Shown one piece after another: positions 1 through 25,572 of a DNA stretch of 64,000 nt. A program made the position numbers and the translations under genes. The DNA comes from Erpobdella octoculata. Lineage: Eukaryota > Annelida > Clitellata > Hirudinida > Erpobdellidae. The DNA lies in the NCBI GenBank assembly GCA_963978895.1, contig OZ022242.1, positions 32,032,467-32,096,466 of the forward strand, in the 5' to 3' direction. The notes beneath the pieces are model-generated. The model was not told the origin of the DNA, searched no databases, and saw only the letters and a program-made list of their open reading frames with translations. Numbering within the stretch: the stretch's first letter is position 1; each line of letters starts with the position of its first letter.

Positions 1-2
1 GT

Positions 3-1964
3 CACCAGATGTTGTGGAAAACTCTCAGATCGCATCATGTTCCAAATTTTGTGATAGAAATGTTGCAACAGTATTTCGGACATTTCAAATTGAGGTTGTC
101 AACGTCTTCATGTTCAACAGAATGGTTCCAGTTAGAAGTTGGTATAGCAATGGGTTGCTCAATTTCACCCATTCTCTTCGTATTAGCGATGCAGCTGCTT
201 CTGAATGCAGTGGGTTCTCGCGTGGAGGAAGCTTACGTTGGAAAAGGTATCTTGATGCCATCGGTGAAGGCCTTCATGGATGATACAACTTTGGTTCTAA
301 ACAAATGTATCTCAATGCGACGAGCTCTTGATGCATTCAGCAGGCTGCTATCATGGTGCGGCATGAGTTTCAAGGCAACCAAGTCAAGAAGCTTATCTCT
401 GCGACGAGGCAAGATCGACGACAACGTGACGTTTTCAGTTGCTGGCAACAGGATCCCAACATTGAGAGAAGAACCGGTTAAGAGCCTGGGAAGGTGGTAC
501 GACGATTCGCTTAACGACACTGGACGGTGTTCCGAAGTTCTCCGATCGGCATTTGAAGATATGAAGAAAATTGATGCGGCCCCACTCCAGAGCAGGTTCA
601 AATTGTGGTTGCTTCAGTTTGTTCTGTTGCCGAGATTGCTGTGGCCTCTATCAATGTATGAGATGGGCTTACCATTGGTGGAAAAGCTAGAAAGGAGGAT
701 GAATAAATTTACAAGGAAATGGTTGGGTCTGCCTCCGGGATTTACTTCGGTAGCTTTGTACAGCAAGACTGCCAAACTGAGGTTGCCACTGAAATCTTTG
801 GTTGAGGAGTTTAAGATAAACAAGATCCGTACGCAACTAATGCTGGATAACTCTTCGGATCAAAGAATTGTGGAGATGGGACCTCTTGTAAAGTCCGGAA
901 AGAAATGGGTAGCCAGAAAGGAGATCGCAGAAGCTGAAGCCTCTTTACGTTGGACAGAAAGAGTTGGGGCAGTTCAACAGGACAAACGGGGTCTCGGGTC
1001 AACCCATCGAATTTGGTGGTCAAAAGCCAGCACCAGTGAACGAACAAGTCTGGTCATTCAGGAAAGAAAGAAAGCTATTGAGTCCCAGAGAATGATTAAG
1101 TTTGTTCAGTTATCTCAACAAGGAAATTGGACGACATGGGAAAATGCTGTTCAGCGTTCGCTTTCTTGGAAAGACATTTGGCAATACACACCACTACGTT
1201 TGTCTTTTTTGATTAGATCTGTTTATGATCAACTGCCGTCATCCAGCAATCTTCGAAAATGGAAGTTGAAAGACGAGGATTCGTGCATGTTATGTGGGCA
1301 ATCGGAGACTCTCATTCACGTTCTTTCCTGTTGTTCGTTTTCACTTTCACACGGGAGGTACACTTGGCGCCATAACCAAGTACTCCGAAAATTGCTTGAC
1401 TTCGTCAAAGAAGCCTGTAAGAAAGCAAAAACAAGAGGAATACAGCAGAAAAGGAAAATCTACTTTTTGAGAGAAGGCAATCTGAAGTTCCACAGGTCCA
1501 GATCTACTAGAGACTTTGAATGTGTGATGGGTGCTGCCGACGATTGGTCGGTTTCGGCTGATTTGGATGGCGAAAGAAAATTTCCAGAAGCTGTGAGATC
1601 TAGCGGTTTAAAGCCGGATATAATTATATATTCTGACTTGGCCAAGACAATGCTCCTGATCGAACTCTCTGTGCCATGGGAAAGTAACATGGAATCTAGC
1701 AATATTTTCAAAGAGGAGAGATATAGGGATTTAGCATGTGAGTTGAATGCTAAAGGGTTCAGGACTGAAATTTTTGCAGTCGAGGTTGGCGTTCGAGGGT
1801 TGGTTAGCAGCTCAATGTTAAAACTGCTGAAAGCTCTTGGTTTTTCAAACCGAGAAAAAACTCGAGCCATCAAGGAGATCTCCCAGACAGCTGAAGCTGC
1901 ATCTTTTTGGATTTTCGCTAATAGGAAAAAGAAAGCGCTACAAGATGCACACGAAATGGTTTAG
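3..1964 (+). mobile_element. Non-LTR retrotransposon ORF, RLE type (R2/R4-like), 5' end outside window
   Basis: The frame is open from the window edge to a TAG at 1962-1964; the first ATG is at 9, but the protein clearly begins further left. Numbering from that ATG, residues 45-60 hold reverse transcriptase motif B (GIAMGCSISP) and about 88-96 the catalytic motif C (AFMDDTTLV). A thumb/connection region follows. C426, C429, H437 and C442 form a CX2CX7HX4C motif, and KPD (535-537) with IELSVPWE (551-558) resembles the PD-(D/E)XK restriction-like endonuclease at the C-terminus of R2, R4 and NeSL elements. The product would nick target DNA and prime reverse transcription there. The frame is intact over the visible 650 codons, so the element may be young. 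The N-terminal DNA-binding region and first RT motifs are missing. Clade assignment is by motif layout only. Confidence 0.85.
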
Positions 1965-2215
1965 CCTTGTTTACATTGAGCGATAATCGTTCCGGCGATT
2001 TCAAGTTTTGTTTCGAACAGTTTTCTGCTGAACTTTGAATTTTCGTGTTTCAAGTTAGGAATTTGGAAATTTTTCTCGCCGAAGGGCGTCCGCCTGATCA
2101 ACGGACGTGGGCCCACCTCTCTTAAAAGCGTCAAGAAGTTAAAGGGCCGAAACGCTAAAAATGAGAGGTTCTTCTTCTGAAGACCTTCGGCGACGAAAGC
2201 TCGCAAAGAGTTATA
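1965..2215 (+). other. 3' UTR of the RLE retrotransposon
   Basis: About 250 bp between the stop codon and the ACAT microsatellite. It is more GC-rich than the flanks and has no long A tail. It runs directly into the tetranucleotide array, so that array is either the element's 3' tail or its insertion target. Confidence 0.5.
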
Positions 2216-2593
2216 ACACACACATACATACATACATACATACATACATACATACATACATACATACATACATACATACATACATACATACATACATACA
2301 TACATACATACATACATACATACATACATACATACATACATACATACATACATACATACATACATACAAACATACATACATACATACATACATACATACA
2401 TACATACATACATACATACATACATACATACATACATACATACATACATACATACATACATACATACGAACATACATACATACATACATACATACATACA
2501 TACATACATACATACATACATACATACATACAGACATACAGACATACATACATACATACATACATACATACATACATACATACATACATACAC
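2216..2593. repeat. (ACAT)n microsatellite, about 375 bp
   Basis: Near-perfect tetranucleotide array with single-base interruptions near 2369, 2468 and 2531-2541. The open frames through it (TYIH on plus, YVCM on minus) are artefacts of a 4-bp unit and are not genes. Confidence 0.97.
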
Positions 2594-3400
2594 GAAAGCA
2601 AATCACCAAACATATATTAACAAGTAAATAAGCATATAAACATCACTTTGCAAATCAAGTCGAACAGATGAAAAAACTTAAATAAAACTCAAGCACATCA
2701 TTGTACATGCAAATGAGTCCATTAGAGATGACTTATAAATCGCTGCGTGTCTAATCTTCGCCGACCGTCTAAATGATGCGAATTTCCCTCCGACAAAAAT
2801 TCGTGAGGTCGTAAGTTCGACTCCTGATCGTTTCTAATCGATTAATTCCCAGTATCGACTGCTTTCATTTATTTGGATTTATTTAAAAAAACTATGCTTC
2901 CATTTCCGCTTATACTGCATGACATTATTATAATTCTCTCAACATTTTTTTAAACTTAACCCGTTCCACAAAATATGTAAAATCATAATTTATACCTATA
3001 TTGTTAAGTTGTTTTAGGCATATATATTATAAATAATAGTAGTTAAAATGATATCTATTTACTTGAAAACTCTTATATTAATTATCTATCTATACCAAAC
3101 AGACAACAGAAATATTAAACGATCATGTAAACCACCAGTTCAATAAACAGTTTCTCAGTGAGTGGTAATGTATGTAAATGACCCAATAACCGTAAATACA
3201 AAATTTTTCTTTTCAAATCTGATTTTCCTGAACTTCTAGAGAGAGCTCGTTAAAAATGACTGACTCTTTAAAAATCATTATATTTCATTTTGCGATTCCA
3301 GCGCCGCCTAATAACAGCGTTTACGCAAAGTTATACCATTCGTACATACATACACTTGGCGTATTCGGACTCGAATTCATGAAGGAATAAATCTTATTCA
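2594..3400. other. Intergenic AT-rich sequence, no gene seen
   Basis: No coding exon or RNA gene recognised. A short stretch near 2813-2824 resembles a pol III B box, without a convincing A box upstream. Confidence 0.5.
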
Positions 3401-4094
3401 GGGGTCGTCTTCTTATGTAGAGTGCAGTTTCGTTTCGCCTGATGGGGTGGCTGTAGCGTGGGTAAAAAAATAGTGCCGAATACGGGGTACCGATTTTTGA
3501 GCACTCATAACTCCGGAACCGGAAATTACGTGACCCTGCAATTCACACTCGAGTTAGGACTCATAAACCCCTATGTTCCTTTTAAGTTTGATTTTTCAAG
3601 GTCACGTGGTTCCAGAGATATTCGACGTCGACTCCACAAGCGTTTATAGCCCAAAATTGAAAAAAAACCGCCATCTTTGAACGCCCGGAAATCCGTATCC
3701 GGAATGAGATTTTAAAAAATTCTACCCCCATCAAATGGTCCCATTTAGGGGTCGTCTTTTCACGTAGAGTGCAGCTCCGTTTCGCCTGATGGGGTGGCTG
3801 TAGCGTGTGCCAAAAAATAATGCCGAATCCGGGGTACCGATTTTTGAGCGCTCATAACTCCGGAACCGAAAGTTACGTAACCCTGCGATTTAAATTCAAG
3901 TTAGGACTCATAGACCCCTATGTTCTTTTTGAGTTTGGTTTTTCAAGGTCACGTGGTTCTGGAGATATTCAACGTCGAATACGCAAGCGTTTATAGCCCA
4001 AAAGCGAAAGTGGACGTGGTCGCACAGACTTCCGGTTGGCACCATAAGTAGATCTTGTTGACCCCCTTGTACCTGTAAAATCTTAGGTCGCTGA
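3401..4094. repeat. Tandem pair of diverged 347-bp units
   Basis: The sequence beginning GGGGTCGTCTT at 3401 recurs at 3748. Both copies share blocks such as CGCCTGATGGGGTGGCTGTA, GGGGTACCGATTTTTGAGC and CTCATAACTCCGGAACCG. Each contains an alignable 63-codon open frame (3458-3649 and 3805-3996), but the repeat structure explains these better than a gene. Part of a dispersed or satellite-like family of unknown origin. Confidence 0.8.
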
Positions 4095-4356
4095 CTATTA
4101 CAGTTTCTGAGAAATCGCAATTTCCGTTATCGGATTCCTATCACTCCCGGCTCATATATCGGGTTCAACTATAGCGGACTCGCCCGCGCATCGCACTTGA
4201 AGTCCTTTACATAGGAAATTATGTATGTTGATAAAGAGGTTACTCGGTCACCCAAGCAGTTATCGTAATCATTATCAACAGCAAATCTTACATCGGAGTC
4301 ATTGCTGATTCATATTTTTGTTATCTCCATTCATACCCATACTCATAATCACAAAC

Positions 4357-16903
<12,547 letters not shown>

Positions 16904-17267
16904 ATCGTTACTTCCAGATCACTAATATAGATCAGCAAAGCTTTTGGGAGCTTGTTCGGATCGGGAAATAGCTTTCGGCCAATAATCAAAATCTGCTAAA
17001 CTTCCTAATGACTATAATATTCGATTCAGATCCAAGGTAGACTTTGTAGACTAGATATTAGTAGATAGGAATAGGAAACGTTTTACTTTGCGAGGTTCGT
17101 AGATGGCTGACTGGACAAGTTTCCAGTTCTTGTGAAATTGAAAAATCTCAAATCCAATAGCGAAAATAAAAAAGGAAAACTTTAAAGCTAGAAATTCTTA
17201 AACCTCGAATGCGAACGATCCTTTCCTTGCTTTTATTTACAACTGCATGGAAATTGCACCTCTCTCC

Positions 17268-17323
<56 letters not shown>

Positions 17324-19060
17324 CTCTCCCTACTTATCTATTTATCTATCTATTTTTCTTTCTATCTCTATCTTTTTCTCTTTTTCTATATTTCTCTTTT
17401 CTTTTTTCTATTTATTTAAAAAAAATTTTTTTTTCATTCTTTGGAATTGTGCAGTTCTAGAATTTATGGAAGCTAGTATCGAGTTTTAGAATAGTAATGT
17501 CAAAACGTATCACAAGAGATCCGAAAACAGTCCGTCCACATGGGCGACTACCCAGACATGTAAGTATAGAAGTTTCAAAACTGACTAGAGGCGATTAAAG
17601 CATATAATCCATAATTTGATCATTTCCTGATCAAGAAGAGATCTTTAAAAACAAAAGTCCAACTTTAATGTTCGTCGTGATTAGAAGTAAACATTCTTCG
17701 CTGCTTACTGCGTTCGGATTTGCGCAAGAAGCAGTAATTCTCCGAATTGTCTCGTAGATTGAGTTACAAATCTTTTTAAAAAAACATTCAAGTCATTCAA
17801 AGTCACACGCACGCACGCGTACACACACCCACATACACATACACACACACAAACGCTTACTAACAGGAACGAACAACGTACATAATTTTTCGTGTTCATA
17901 CATAAACTTGTCATAAACGAACTATCAAGTTTATAACCACACGGCCCGGTTGATATTGTTTTGAAACTTCGCGGCTATCATGTTAGCATGTACTCCTCCG
18001 TCAGATGAAAGCAGGTTGTATTTCAACATGTGGAAAGAATGAGAGCAGCTGTATACACTTGTGAAGATAGTGACAGAGAGCGAGACAGGGACAGAAACAG
18101 AGAGAGAGAAAGAGAGAAAGAGAGAGAGAAGCGGTGATATTCCTCGGGCAATGAAATGATTTTAATGCTTCAACATGCGGTTACGCTTGCGTATGAAAGA
18201 AGATCGAGATGTGACCGGCGTATAATAATTGTCAACTAGTGGACGTGGACATAATTGTCGCGTTTGTATGTGGACGTAGTTGTACAATTACTTATTTAAA
18301 GAGTGTATGCGTGAGTGTGTGTGTATGTGTCTTTGTGTGTATTTGTCTTAGTGGTTATGCGTGAGTTTGTGTGTGTATGTGTCTTTGTGTGTATTTGTGA
18401 GAAAGAGAGCTTGTTTTTTTTCTGAAACATACAATTTGCGCCTTAGATAACTAAATTTCGATAAAATTAGCTTCCTTATCGCCTAGATTTACAACGTTTG
18501 CTTATATCAACGCAGTTGTAATTCACAGTTTTAAACTTGAAGATAAATAATATTTACAGTTTCACGATAGAAGCTCACCGACTCGACTGTCGCCGCTTAA
18601 CAGCACGTATGACTTTTTCTGGAAGAGTTTTTTGCTTGCGGGAACATTACATCAAATTATGGCAATATTGAAAATATACTAGGCTAGTCCGGGTAGTAGA
18701 ATCTTCCACTTCAATGCTTGTCCCTCAAGCTCAATTACTGTGGCAATAAAATTTCTAAATTCGGTAACTTTCTTAAGCAAGGGCTTAATCTTATGGTTCA
18801 GGTCCACTCGCTTAAAGTAGTAGAATGGACGACAGTTCGCTGGGGAATAAAGCGATTGAGAGGCCGATTAAAGTTGAATTTATAAACATGGTCTTAAAGC
18901 TGGTTGATCGACGATAAAATTATTGTAACATCATCAAAACTGTATTTTCTATAAAAACTTTAATTTCCCAAAGTCATTCAAAAAAGTGAAAAGCATTTAC
19001 TTCTATTCAGTTTTTGCAAAACATGCTTTTAAAATGTTTATAAAATAAAGATCACTTATA

Positions 19061-19704
19061 CAGGGGTGGATACAGAATTCTGAGAACAGGCGGGCACGTG
19101 TATTTGAACAAAAGAAGCATACGTTTTAAATCTTTACTTTAACAACATTTTTTCGGAGGCGGAGCTAGGGGGCAGGGGGAAATCGTGTCCCGGGCACCAT
19201 TTGGAGTGAGAACCAAAGGACTTTTGGAAGAAGCGCCAACCTTTTTGGAAAAAGTATCTACGTCTACCCCCCAGTTATCAGCTATTGTTGAAAACATAAG
19301 TAAATAATGTTTTAGAAAAATTTTGAAAAAGCACCTACGACTCCACCCCTAGATCATCAGTATCAGCTTTTTTTAGAGGAAAGGTCTACAGATGGGAATT
19401 TATAGGAACGCTTTTGTTAGACCTTGTTTCCGGACGCCAAAAATCCCTAGCACAAAAGGTATGAACCGCCAATTGGGAAAACCTCTGATTGCTATATGCT
19501 AAAATTTATGTTTTTTTCTGAAGAAAATGCATTATGTGACCTTCCCGCTTATACGAACAATTTTATACGGCAATAGAAAAATTGCATAAAGCTATATATC
19601 AAAATATCCACGTATTGTATATATATATAAATAAATAAAATTATTGGAGCGCGGAACGGGGGGCTCTGCGGACGCCCCTCTTTAAATCCGCCACTGTTAC
19701 ACTG
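19061..19704. mobile_element. DNA-transposon-like element, CAGGGGTGGATACAG ... TTAAATCCGCCACTG
   Basis: The left end (CAGGGGTGGAT) and the reversed right end (CAGTGGCGGATTTAA, ending at 19696) form imperfect terminal repeats of the CAGTGGCGGAT type seen at 31902-32096. The interior matches 8541-9015. No transposase and no convincing target duplication were seen. Confidence 0.6.
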
Positions 19705-20097
19705 TTATATACGCAAACCAACAGGTACAATCAAAATTAGAAATTATCTTGGTAAAATATTCGATTATCTAATTATCTTTGCTTTAAGAAAAAAATTGAA
19801 TATTAGGATTTAAAAATAACATTTGTTTGGTTTTTAATTTATTTTATTTTTTTGATTAGTTTAACTTTATCTTTTGTCTGGTGTCTGTTATTCGTTTAGG
19901 CGGAGTCTTGTAATCAATTTTAATCGTCGCGCTTACTAGCTAGAGGTCTGTAACATTCAGAATTAACGTCAAGTAAATGACAATAAAGCAACTAATAAAA
20001 GTAAATGACAATACATTAAATATAAGTTTTTATTAAATTATAAATTTGTTCCTGAAAAAAAAATGTTTTCACAATTTTATTTTCTTTAATTTAGCAT

Positions 20098-20278
20098 GTT
20101 CCCATAACATGATAATGTTCTTATAACAGGATGGTGTACCTATAAAAGGATAATGTACCTGTAAAAAGATAATGTACCTATAACAGGATGATGTATTTAT
20201 AATAGGATGATGTACTTATAACAGGATGGTGTACTTATAACATGATAATGCAACTATGGTTTACCTATAACAGGATAT
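20098..20278. repeat. Minisatellite, 19-bp unit, about 9 copies
   Basis: Units of the form GTACCTATAACAGGATGAT repeat every 19 bp with scattered substitutions. Confidence 0.9.
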
Positions 20279-21169
20279 TATAAATATTTATATTCTAGTA
20301 TTGAAATAATTATGTTTCATTATTAATATTGTTATTGCTATTGAATTATTATTTGAATTAATGCAATATATTATTAATATTAAACACATTTTTATTATTA
20401 ATTCAAACATGTTTTGTTTTCTTCATATGGACCTTTTATTTTGAAAATAGTGAATTAACATAACTGTGGTAAGTGGTATGGACGTGGTATGGCTGTGATA
20501 TGACTGTAGTATTGTTGTGGTATTGCAACAGTGATTTCAATAAAAAAACAGAAAAAGAAAGACAGTGAAAAAATTAAAAGCAAATAGATGGCGAAAGTAT
20601 GAAATAATTCATTTTAAATATTAATAACATTAGTGTTGAAAAAATTGATAATTTTGTAAAAAAAATAATACCACGTTATCAAAAAAGTATGTTCCGAAAA
20701 TATTTTATTAAACTAATATTTATTTAATAACATTATATTAATTTTAAAAATTGTATAATGTCATCGCCAGATGTCCGAAATAATGTCAATTCAATCTAAA
20801 CTCCGTCGAGATTTAAGTAATTTTTTTTAATTGTTTTTGAAAAGAAATCCCAGCGTGTTGTTTTCTTTTAATATTTATTAATTGAAAATTAGCGCCAGTG
20901 CGTCTTCACCTCTTATTCAGAAGCGATTAGCATTTTAGACGATTTTTTTCCTTAAATTCGCCGAAAAAATGAAATGCAAATTAATCAGATATAAATAATT
21001 GTCGTTAGTGATTTGGAAAAATGTCGTAGATTAATTACGGATACGATTTATTCCGGCTATGAAGTTGTATGGATCTTAAGAATTGTTATATTTTAAAATC
21101 GCGTCATTTAAATGATTACAAGTTAATTTTACACAAATTTATTAATTTTTTCAGCTTGCTTCTGACCTT

Positions 21170-21356
21170 CATCACTGGTTCCAGTTCCTCTTTGCTAGGT
21201 TGGTAATTGCTCCTACGTTTGTCGTTGATGTTGATGTTGCTGTTGTTGATGTTGCTGCTGTTGATGTTGCTGCTGCTATTGTAGCCGTTGTTATTGTAGC
21301 TGCCACTGTTGCATCTGACGAGTTGGTAGACGCCGTTGTTTGTATTTGGATTGTTG
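21170..21356 (-). other. Possible exon, Asn/Ser-rich
   Basis: On the minus strand a CCTTCCAG acceptor near 21357 precedes an open stretch with Asn-Ser-Ile-rich codons ending KEELEPVMK before a GTCAGA donor-like site. GC content is above the flanks. It is also a trinucleotide repeat (GTTGCT/GTTGAT), so the frame could be accidental. It could be an upstream exon, but the CLC start at 16903 does not need it. Confidence 0.25.
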
Positions 21357-21811
21357 TCGCTGGAAGGACAATGACATTTTACTGTTCCAATCATGCAAAG
21401 AAGTCTGGATATAATTCAGAGATATTTTCAACTTTTTCTTCTGTAAAAAAGCCGATCGTCAAATGTTGATTTTTGTATTCATTTTTCCAAAAAAATTAAT
21501 TTTAAAGTTTATTGAGAAAGCTTAAAAATGTATTATTTAAAATTATTTATATAGCAATTATGTTGTTTTATGCTTCAAATAAAAAATAAAATCGTCAATC
21601 TGAACTTGTTAAATATTTATCAAACTACAATAATGACAACAACAACTTAACCGTCACGGGTAACAACACTGCACTGCCACCGACTGCTATAAAAGGACAA
21701 CAAACTTTAATTGGCAGACTTGGCTGACTCAGATCAGCACTGAAGGTTTCTAAAAAAGTTCTCAAAGTTAGGTTCATTACGAACCGCTTAGCATCTTGTT
21801 TTTTTCCTTTT

Positions 21812-21913
<102 letters not shown>

Positions 21914-22102
21914 CTATTATATATTTAACTTTAATGTGGGTGTGTGTTCGTTTATCACATCTGAACCGCTGTAACAACTTGAATAAAATTTTGCATGGAG
22001 GCAGTTTTGAGCAATTTAAAAAATCATTTCATCATTTATTATTTATTATTTTACGTTTTTCGTCGAAAATAAGAGCAGTCTTTAAAAATCTTATTGTTTA
22101 TT

Positions 22103-22500
22103 CAGAGACGGAAATTGAGGAGGCTGGGGGGGCGATGGCCCCTCCGAAGATTTTTTTACCATATAGAAAAAATAACTTGATTAGCTCATTTATTTAGATT
22201 AGTTGATAAACGTGATATTTTTTGAATTATATCTACCTAGTTATATCATATATCTCTGCTAATATTTTTCAATCTTTTAAATACCCTTTGTTACATTCAT
22301 AATTTAAACTTTTTTTTTCTCTGCGTTCAATATTAAATAAAAGTTACTATTTTTTTATATTGTTTTTTTAATTAATATGATGTTTTACATGAAAATCCAA
22401 CATACTAGTGTATATTGGAATGGTCATTTGAGTTTGAAGATTCTCTACGTTGAATTTAAAAAATCATCGCCCCCCAAAATTTTGCTGAATCGCGCCTCTG
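22103..22500. mobile_element. hAT-type MITE, 398 bp, with exact 8-bp target duplication
   Basis: Left end CAGAGACGGAAATTGAGG; right end reversed CAGAGGCGCGATTCAGC. The flanking 8-mers TGTTTATT at 22095-22102 and 22501-22508 are identical. Internal GGGGGGCGATGGCCCC near the left and ATCGCCCCCC near the right extend the inverted symmetry. No transposase. Confidence 0.88.
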
Positions 22501-24270
22501 TGTTTATTGAAAAGGTTTAAAAGTTTAAAACGATATTGTTTTTGCTATTGTCTTCTGACAATACAGAATTGGCATGGAATGAAATATATTATGCTAAATG
22601 TAGCTTATATATTTATAAAGCGCCTCCTACAAAGCTCGTTGGCTGTTTTCTAATCATTTGGAACCACTTAAACGTGCAGAATCAAACCACTCTTCTTCGC
22701 TCTGACGTCAACGACGGCTAGGTCACGTGCTCGAATGGCTGAGCTACACTAGAACACCATAATTAGGCGCAAAACAAGATTCTCAGATTTCCGCTTATCT
22801 CTTTCCCAGACATATAGGTGCGAAAAGGATATTGAACAATAAATAATTCAGTTCAAAAGGATTAAGTTGTATGTCGTGTATTCTGTGTTCACACCCCGCT
22901 GTTAAGTAACAAATTAGTCGTTGTTGTCACGAAGAAGATGGAGGGGGGATTCGTAAGTACTAATATGTATTGCACACATTGGGCATCTGTAACTTTTTTA
23001 GGTGGGATATTATGAAATTTTTTAAGTTTCAGAGATTTAAATTTTTGTAGCAAAACATATTTCAAATAGCAATAATTTTACACAATAGTTTTTCATATGC
23101 TTGAATTTGTGTACTTTTTACAAACTTTTATTTTGGTTACAATCTCTGTTTGTGTGTGTGTGTGGCTTTCTCTGTTACACAAATCTTGCAAGTGAAATTT
23201 AAGAAGCTTTTAGACTAGGAAGCTAGGAAGCTGAAACTTTCAGCATAGCTTTATATTGGATGGCAATACATGATTCAGTTAAAAAAACTTTATTTGAACA
23301 TCTTTCATATTTCTAAATCGAGTGTATTTTAAATCAAAGTTTTTGTTGAAAAACTCGTTTTTTCCTATACTTGTTAAACCCTTAATATTATTTTGACCGT
23401 GCCTGCTTGAGCCATACATTGTGACCCTATACCAGTGTAAAAAAACCATCTACCCGCTATCTAATAGAGTACAAATTTGTTTGGTTTATTTGCCGATGCG
23501 GACATTTTTTTAAGTTTTTAGATTGATTTGACGGAATATAAGTAAATTATAGAATTAAATCAATAAAACCTTTAAAAATTTGTAAAAAAATAGAAATTTT
23601 ATGTAGTGAAACAAAGATTAAATTTTGGTTTTTTTAAAGAAACCGATATTTAGTATTTAATTTAAAACATTTTTAATAAAACATTTTTATTCCATTGTGA
23701 TTAGAAAATATTTTATATTTTCAATGCTCACAATCGAGTCGAAAATTTTGGAGTTTTTTGTTGCTGCGGACTTTATCTTTATTAAATTTTTAGATTGATT
23801 GGAAAACATTTGAGTAAATTACAGATTATAGTCAAATAATTTTTTTTTTAATTACAAATTGTATGTAGAAACACAAACTATGAATTTTTAGTTTATTTAA
23901 AGAAAGCGACATTAAATTTTAAATATTTAAAATTTTATATTAAAAAATTTGTTAATTCCATATTAATTCGAAAGTTTTTTTAAATTTTCAATACACACAT
24001 ACTTCACGTATTAGGTATTTAGAAAACTGTGGTCAAAATCTTCATGTCATCAAAAAAAAATTTTGCAAAACATTTTTAGTCGCCGATTTACAAAGTTATA
24101 AAGGACTTAAAATATAAAAAAAAACAAAGTTCGAGCTGAACTTTAAAATATAGAATTGCTCCTCATAACAATACATTCTATTGAAGTCTAATAATTAAAA
24201 AAAATTAATTTAAAAGAAATTGGGTCTCTATGTTTTAAAACAGAATTAACACAAATACGATCATATAGAT
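22501..24270. other. AT-rich intergenic sequence with a dispersed repeat, no gene seen
   Basis: The stretch at about 23105-23380 (CAAACTTTTATTTTGGTTACAA through CATATTTCTAAATCGAGTG) recurs at 61175-61425 and, inverted in part, at 30490-30600. No host exon recognised. Confidence 0.6.
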
Positions 24271-25225
24271 CAGTGGTTCTCAATCTTTTTAGTGCCGCGA
24301 CCCTTTGACAAAATTTGTCATGCTGTGGCGACCCCCATAATAAAATTATGCGGGTTGTTCAATTTTCAATCTGGTTCTCTGCCTTGTTACAACAATTACT
24401 ATTGGACATACATTTAACAGTCATACTCCTACGATACATTTCTGTTTTTTTAATAGATAATTTTGATTTTAGAATTTTAGTCTATTATTTCTAGGAATTT
24501 TCAATTATAAATTGTATATAATAATTATAATTTAACGTATTATCAAGCAAAAAAAGCGTTTTTTCCAACAATATTTTTTTTACAATTTTAAAGCAAATAA
24601 GATTGAAGATTTTTAATTTAAAATTTGAATGCTGCAGTTTCAAAATAGAATTGCTAACTAGTCAGTGAGAAAGCTGTGCTTGCTTTATTCTCACCAGGTC
24701 AGAAATTCTGGGGAGTTTTTCAGGGGCGTCAATGGGGGGCAGGAGGGCGATTGTCTTCCCTAAGATTTTTGAAAGACAAATTTTTTGGGTATAAAATAAA
24801 TAAAGACGATGTTTTAGTAAATTTTTGAAAAATGTACCTCCGACTACCACCGGTCATCAGTTATTTTAGAAGGCAAAAGTGTTAGGAGTTTTAGAAAATT
24901 TTTGGAAAAGTTTTTTCGACTACCCCCCCCCCCCCGTTCATCAGCTATTTTTGGAGGCAGAGTTTTAAAAAATGTGTGCAGTATTTGATAGAGTACAACA
25001 CATATAATTTTCTGCATAAAGTCTACTCCTGTATTTAGACTTGATAACTAATAAGCTTGAAAAGCCTTTTTAACAAAGGAGTGTTGTTGGAAAAAGAATA
25101 AGTGCCATTGTACATAGCTATTTGGGCAATGCGGATAAGTTTAAAGTTTAAAAAGCCTATAAAAAACTCAATTTTCTGAAAGTCTTACGCGACCCCTATA
25201 AAATCTTCAGGCGAACACCGTTGGG
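24271..25225. mobile_element. hAT-derived non-autonomous element
   Basis: Begins CAGTGGTTCTCAATC followed by GTGCCGCGACCC and GGCGACCCCC, a widespread hAT terminal signature. A GCGACCCC block near 25188-25197 marks the opposite end, whose last bases are degraded. The interior (24700-24960) carries another repeat related to 19200-19380. No transposase. Confidence 0.6.
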
Positions 25226-25233
25226 CGTTTGTC

Positions 25234-25235
<2 letters not shown>

Positions 25236-25280
<45 letters not shown>
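25236..25280. repeat. (TA)n microsatellite
   Basis: Perfect TA array beside the right end of the hAT-derived element. Confidence 0.95.
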
Positions 25281-25283
<3 letters not shown>

Positions 25284-25330
25284 GTCACAAGTAATAGTTT
25301 TTTTTACACACTTTTACTTAACTTGACTTC

Positions 25331-25572
<242 letters not shown>

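Larger units (their letters stand above)
16904..21100. other. Region upstream of the CLC gene: repeats, no gene seen
   Basis: Holds (CT)n at about 17268-17330, GA-rich sequence at 18060-18130, TG-rich sequence at 18305-18400 and the elements listed separately. The 5' UTR and promoter of the CLC gene would lie just right of 16903; no TATA box could be assigned. Confidence 0.5.

Noticed and set aside
1460..1873. Minus-strand frame of 137 codons
   Set aside because: Lies opposite the retrotransposon endonuclease region, which has clear motifs on the plus strand.
2161..2631. Long open frames of YVCM / TYIH repeats on both strands
   Set aside because: They follow from the 4-bp ACAT unit, which gives a stop-free 4-residue repeat; no start context or splice sites.
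2802..2830. Possible tRNA-derived SINE (GTTCGACTCCTG resembles a B box)
   Set aside because: No convincing A box at the right distance and no tRNA fold could be drawn.
21690..21705. TATAAAAGG, a strong TATA-box match on the plus strand
   Set aside because: No coding sequence or exon recognised downstream, and such words are common in AT-rich DNA.
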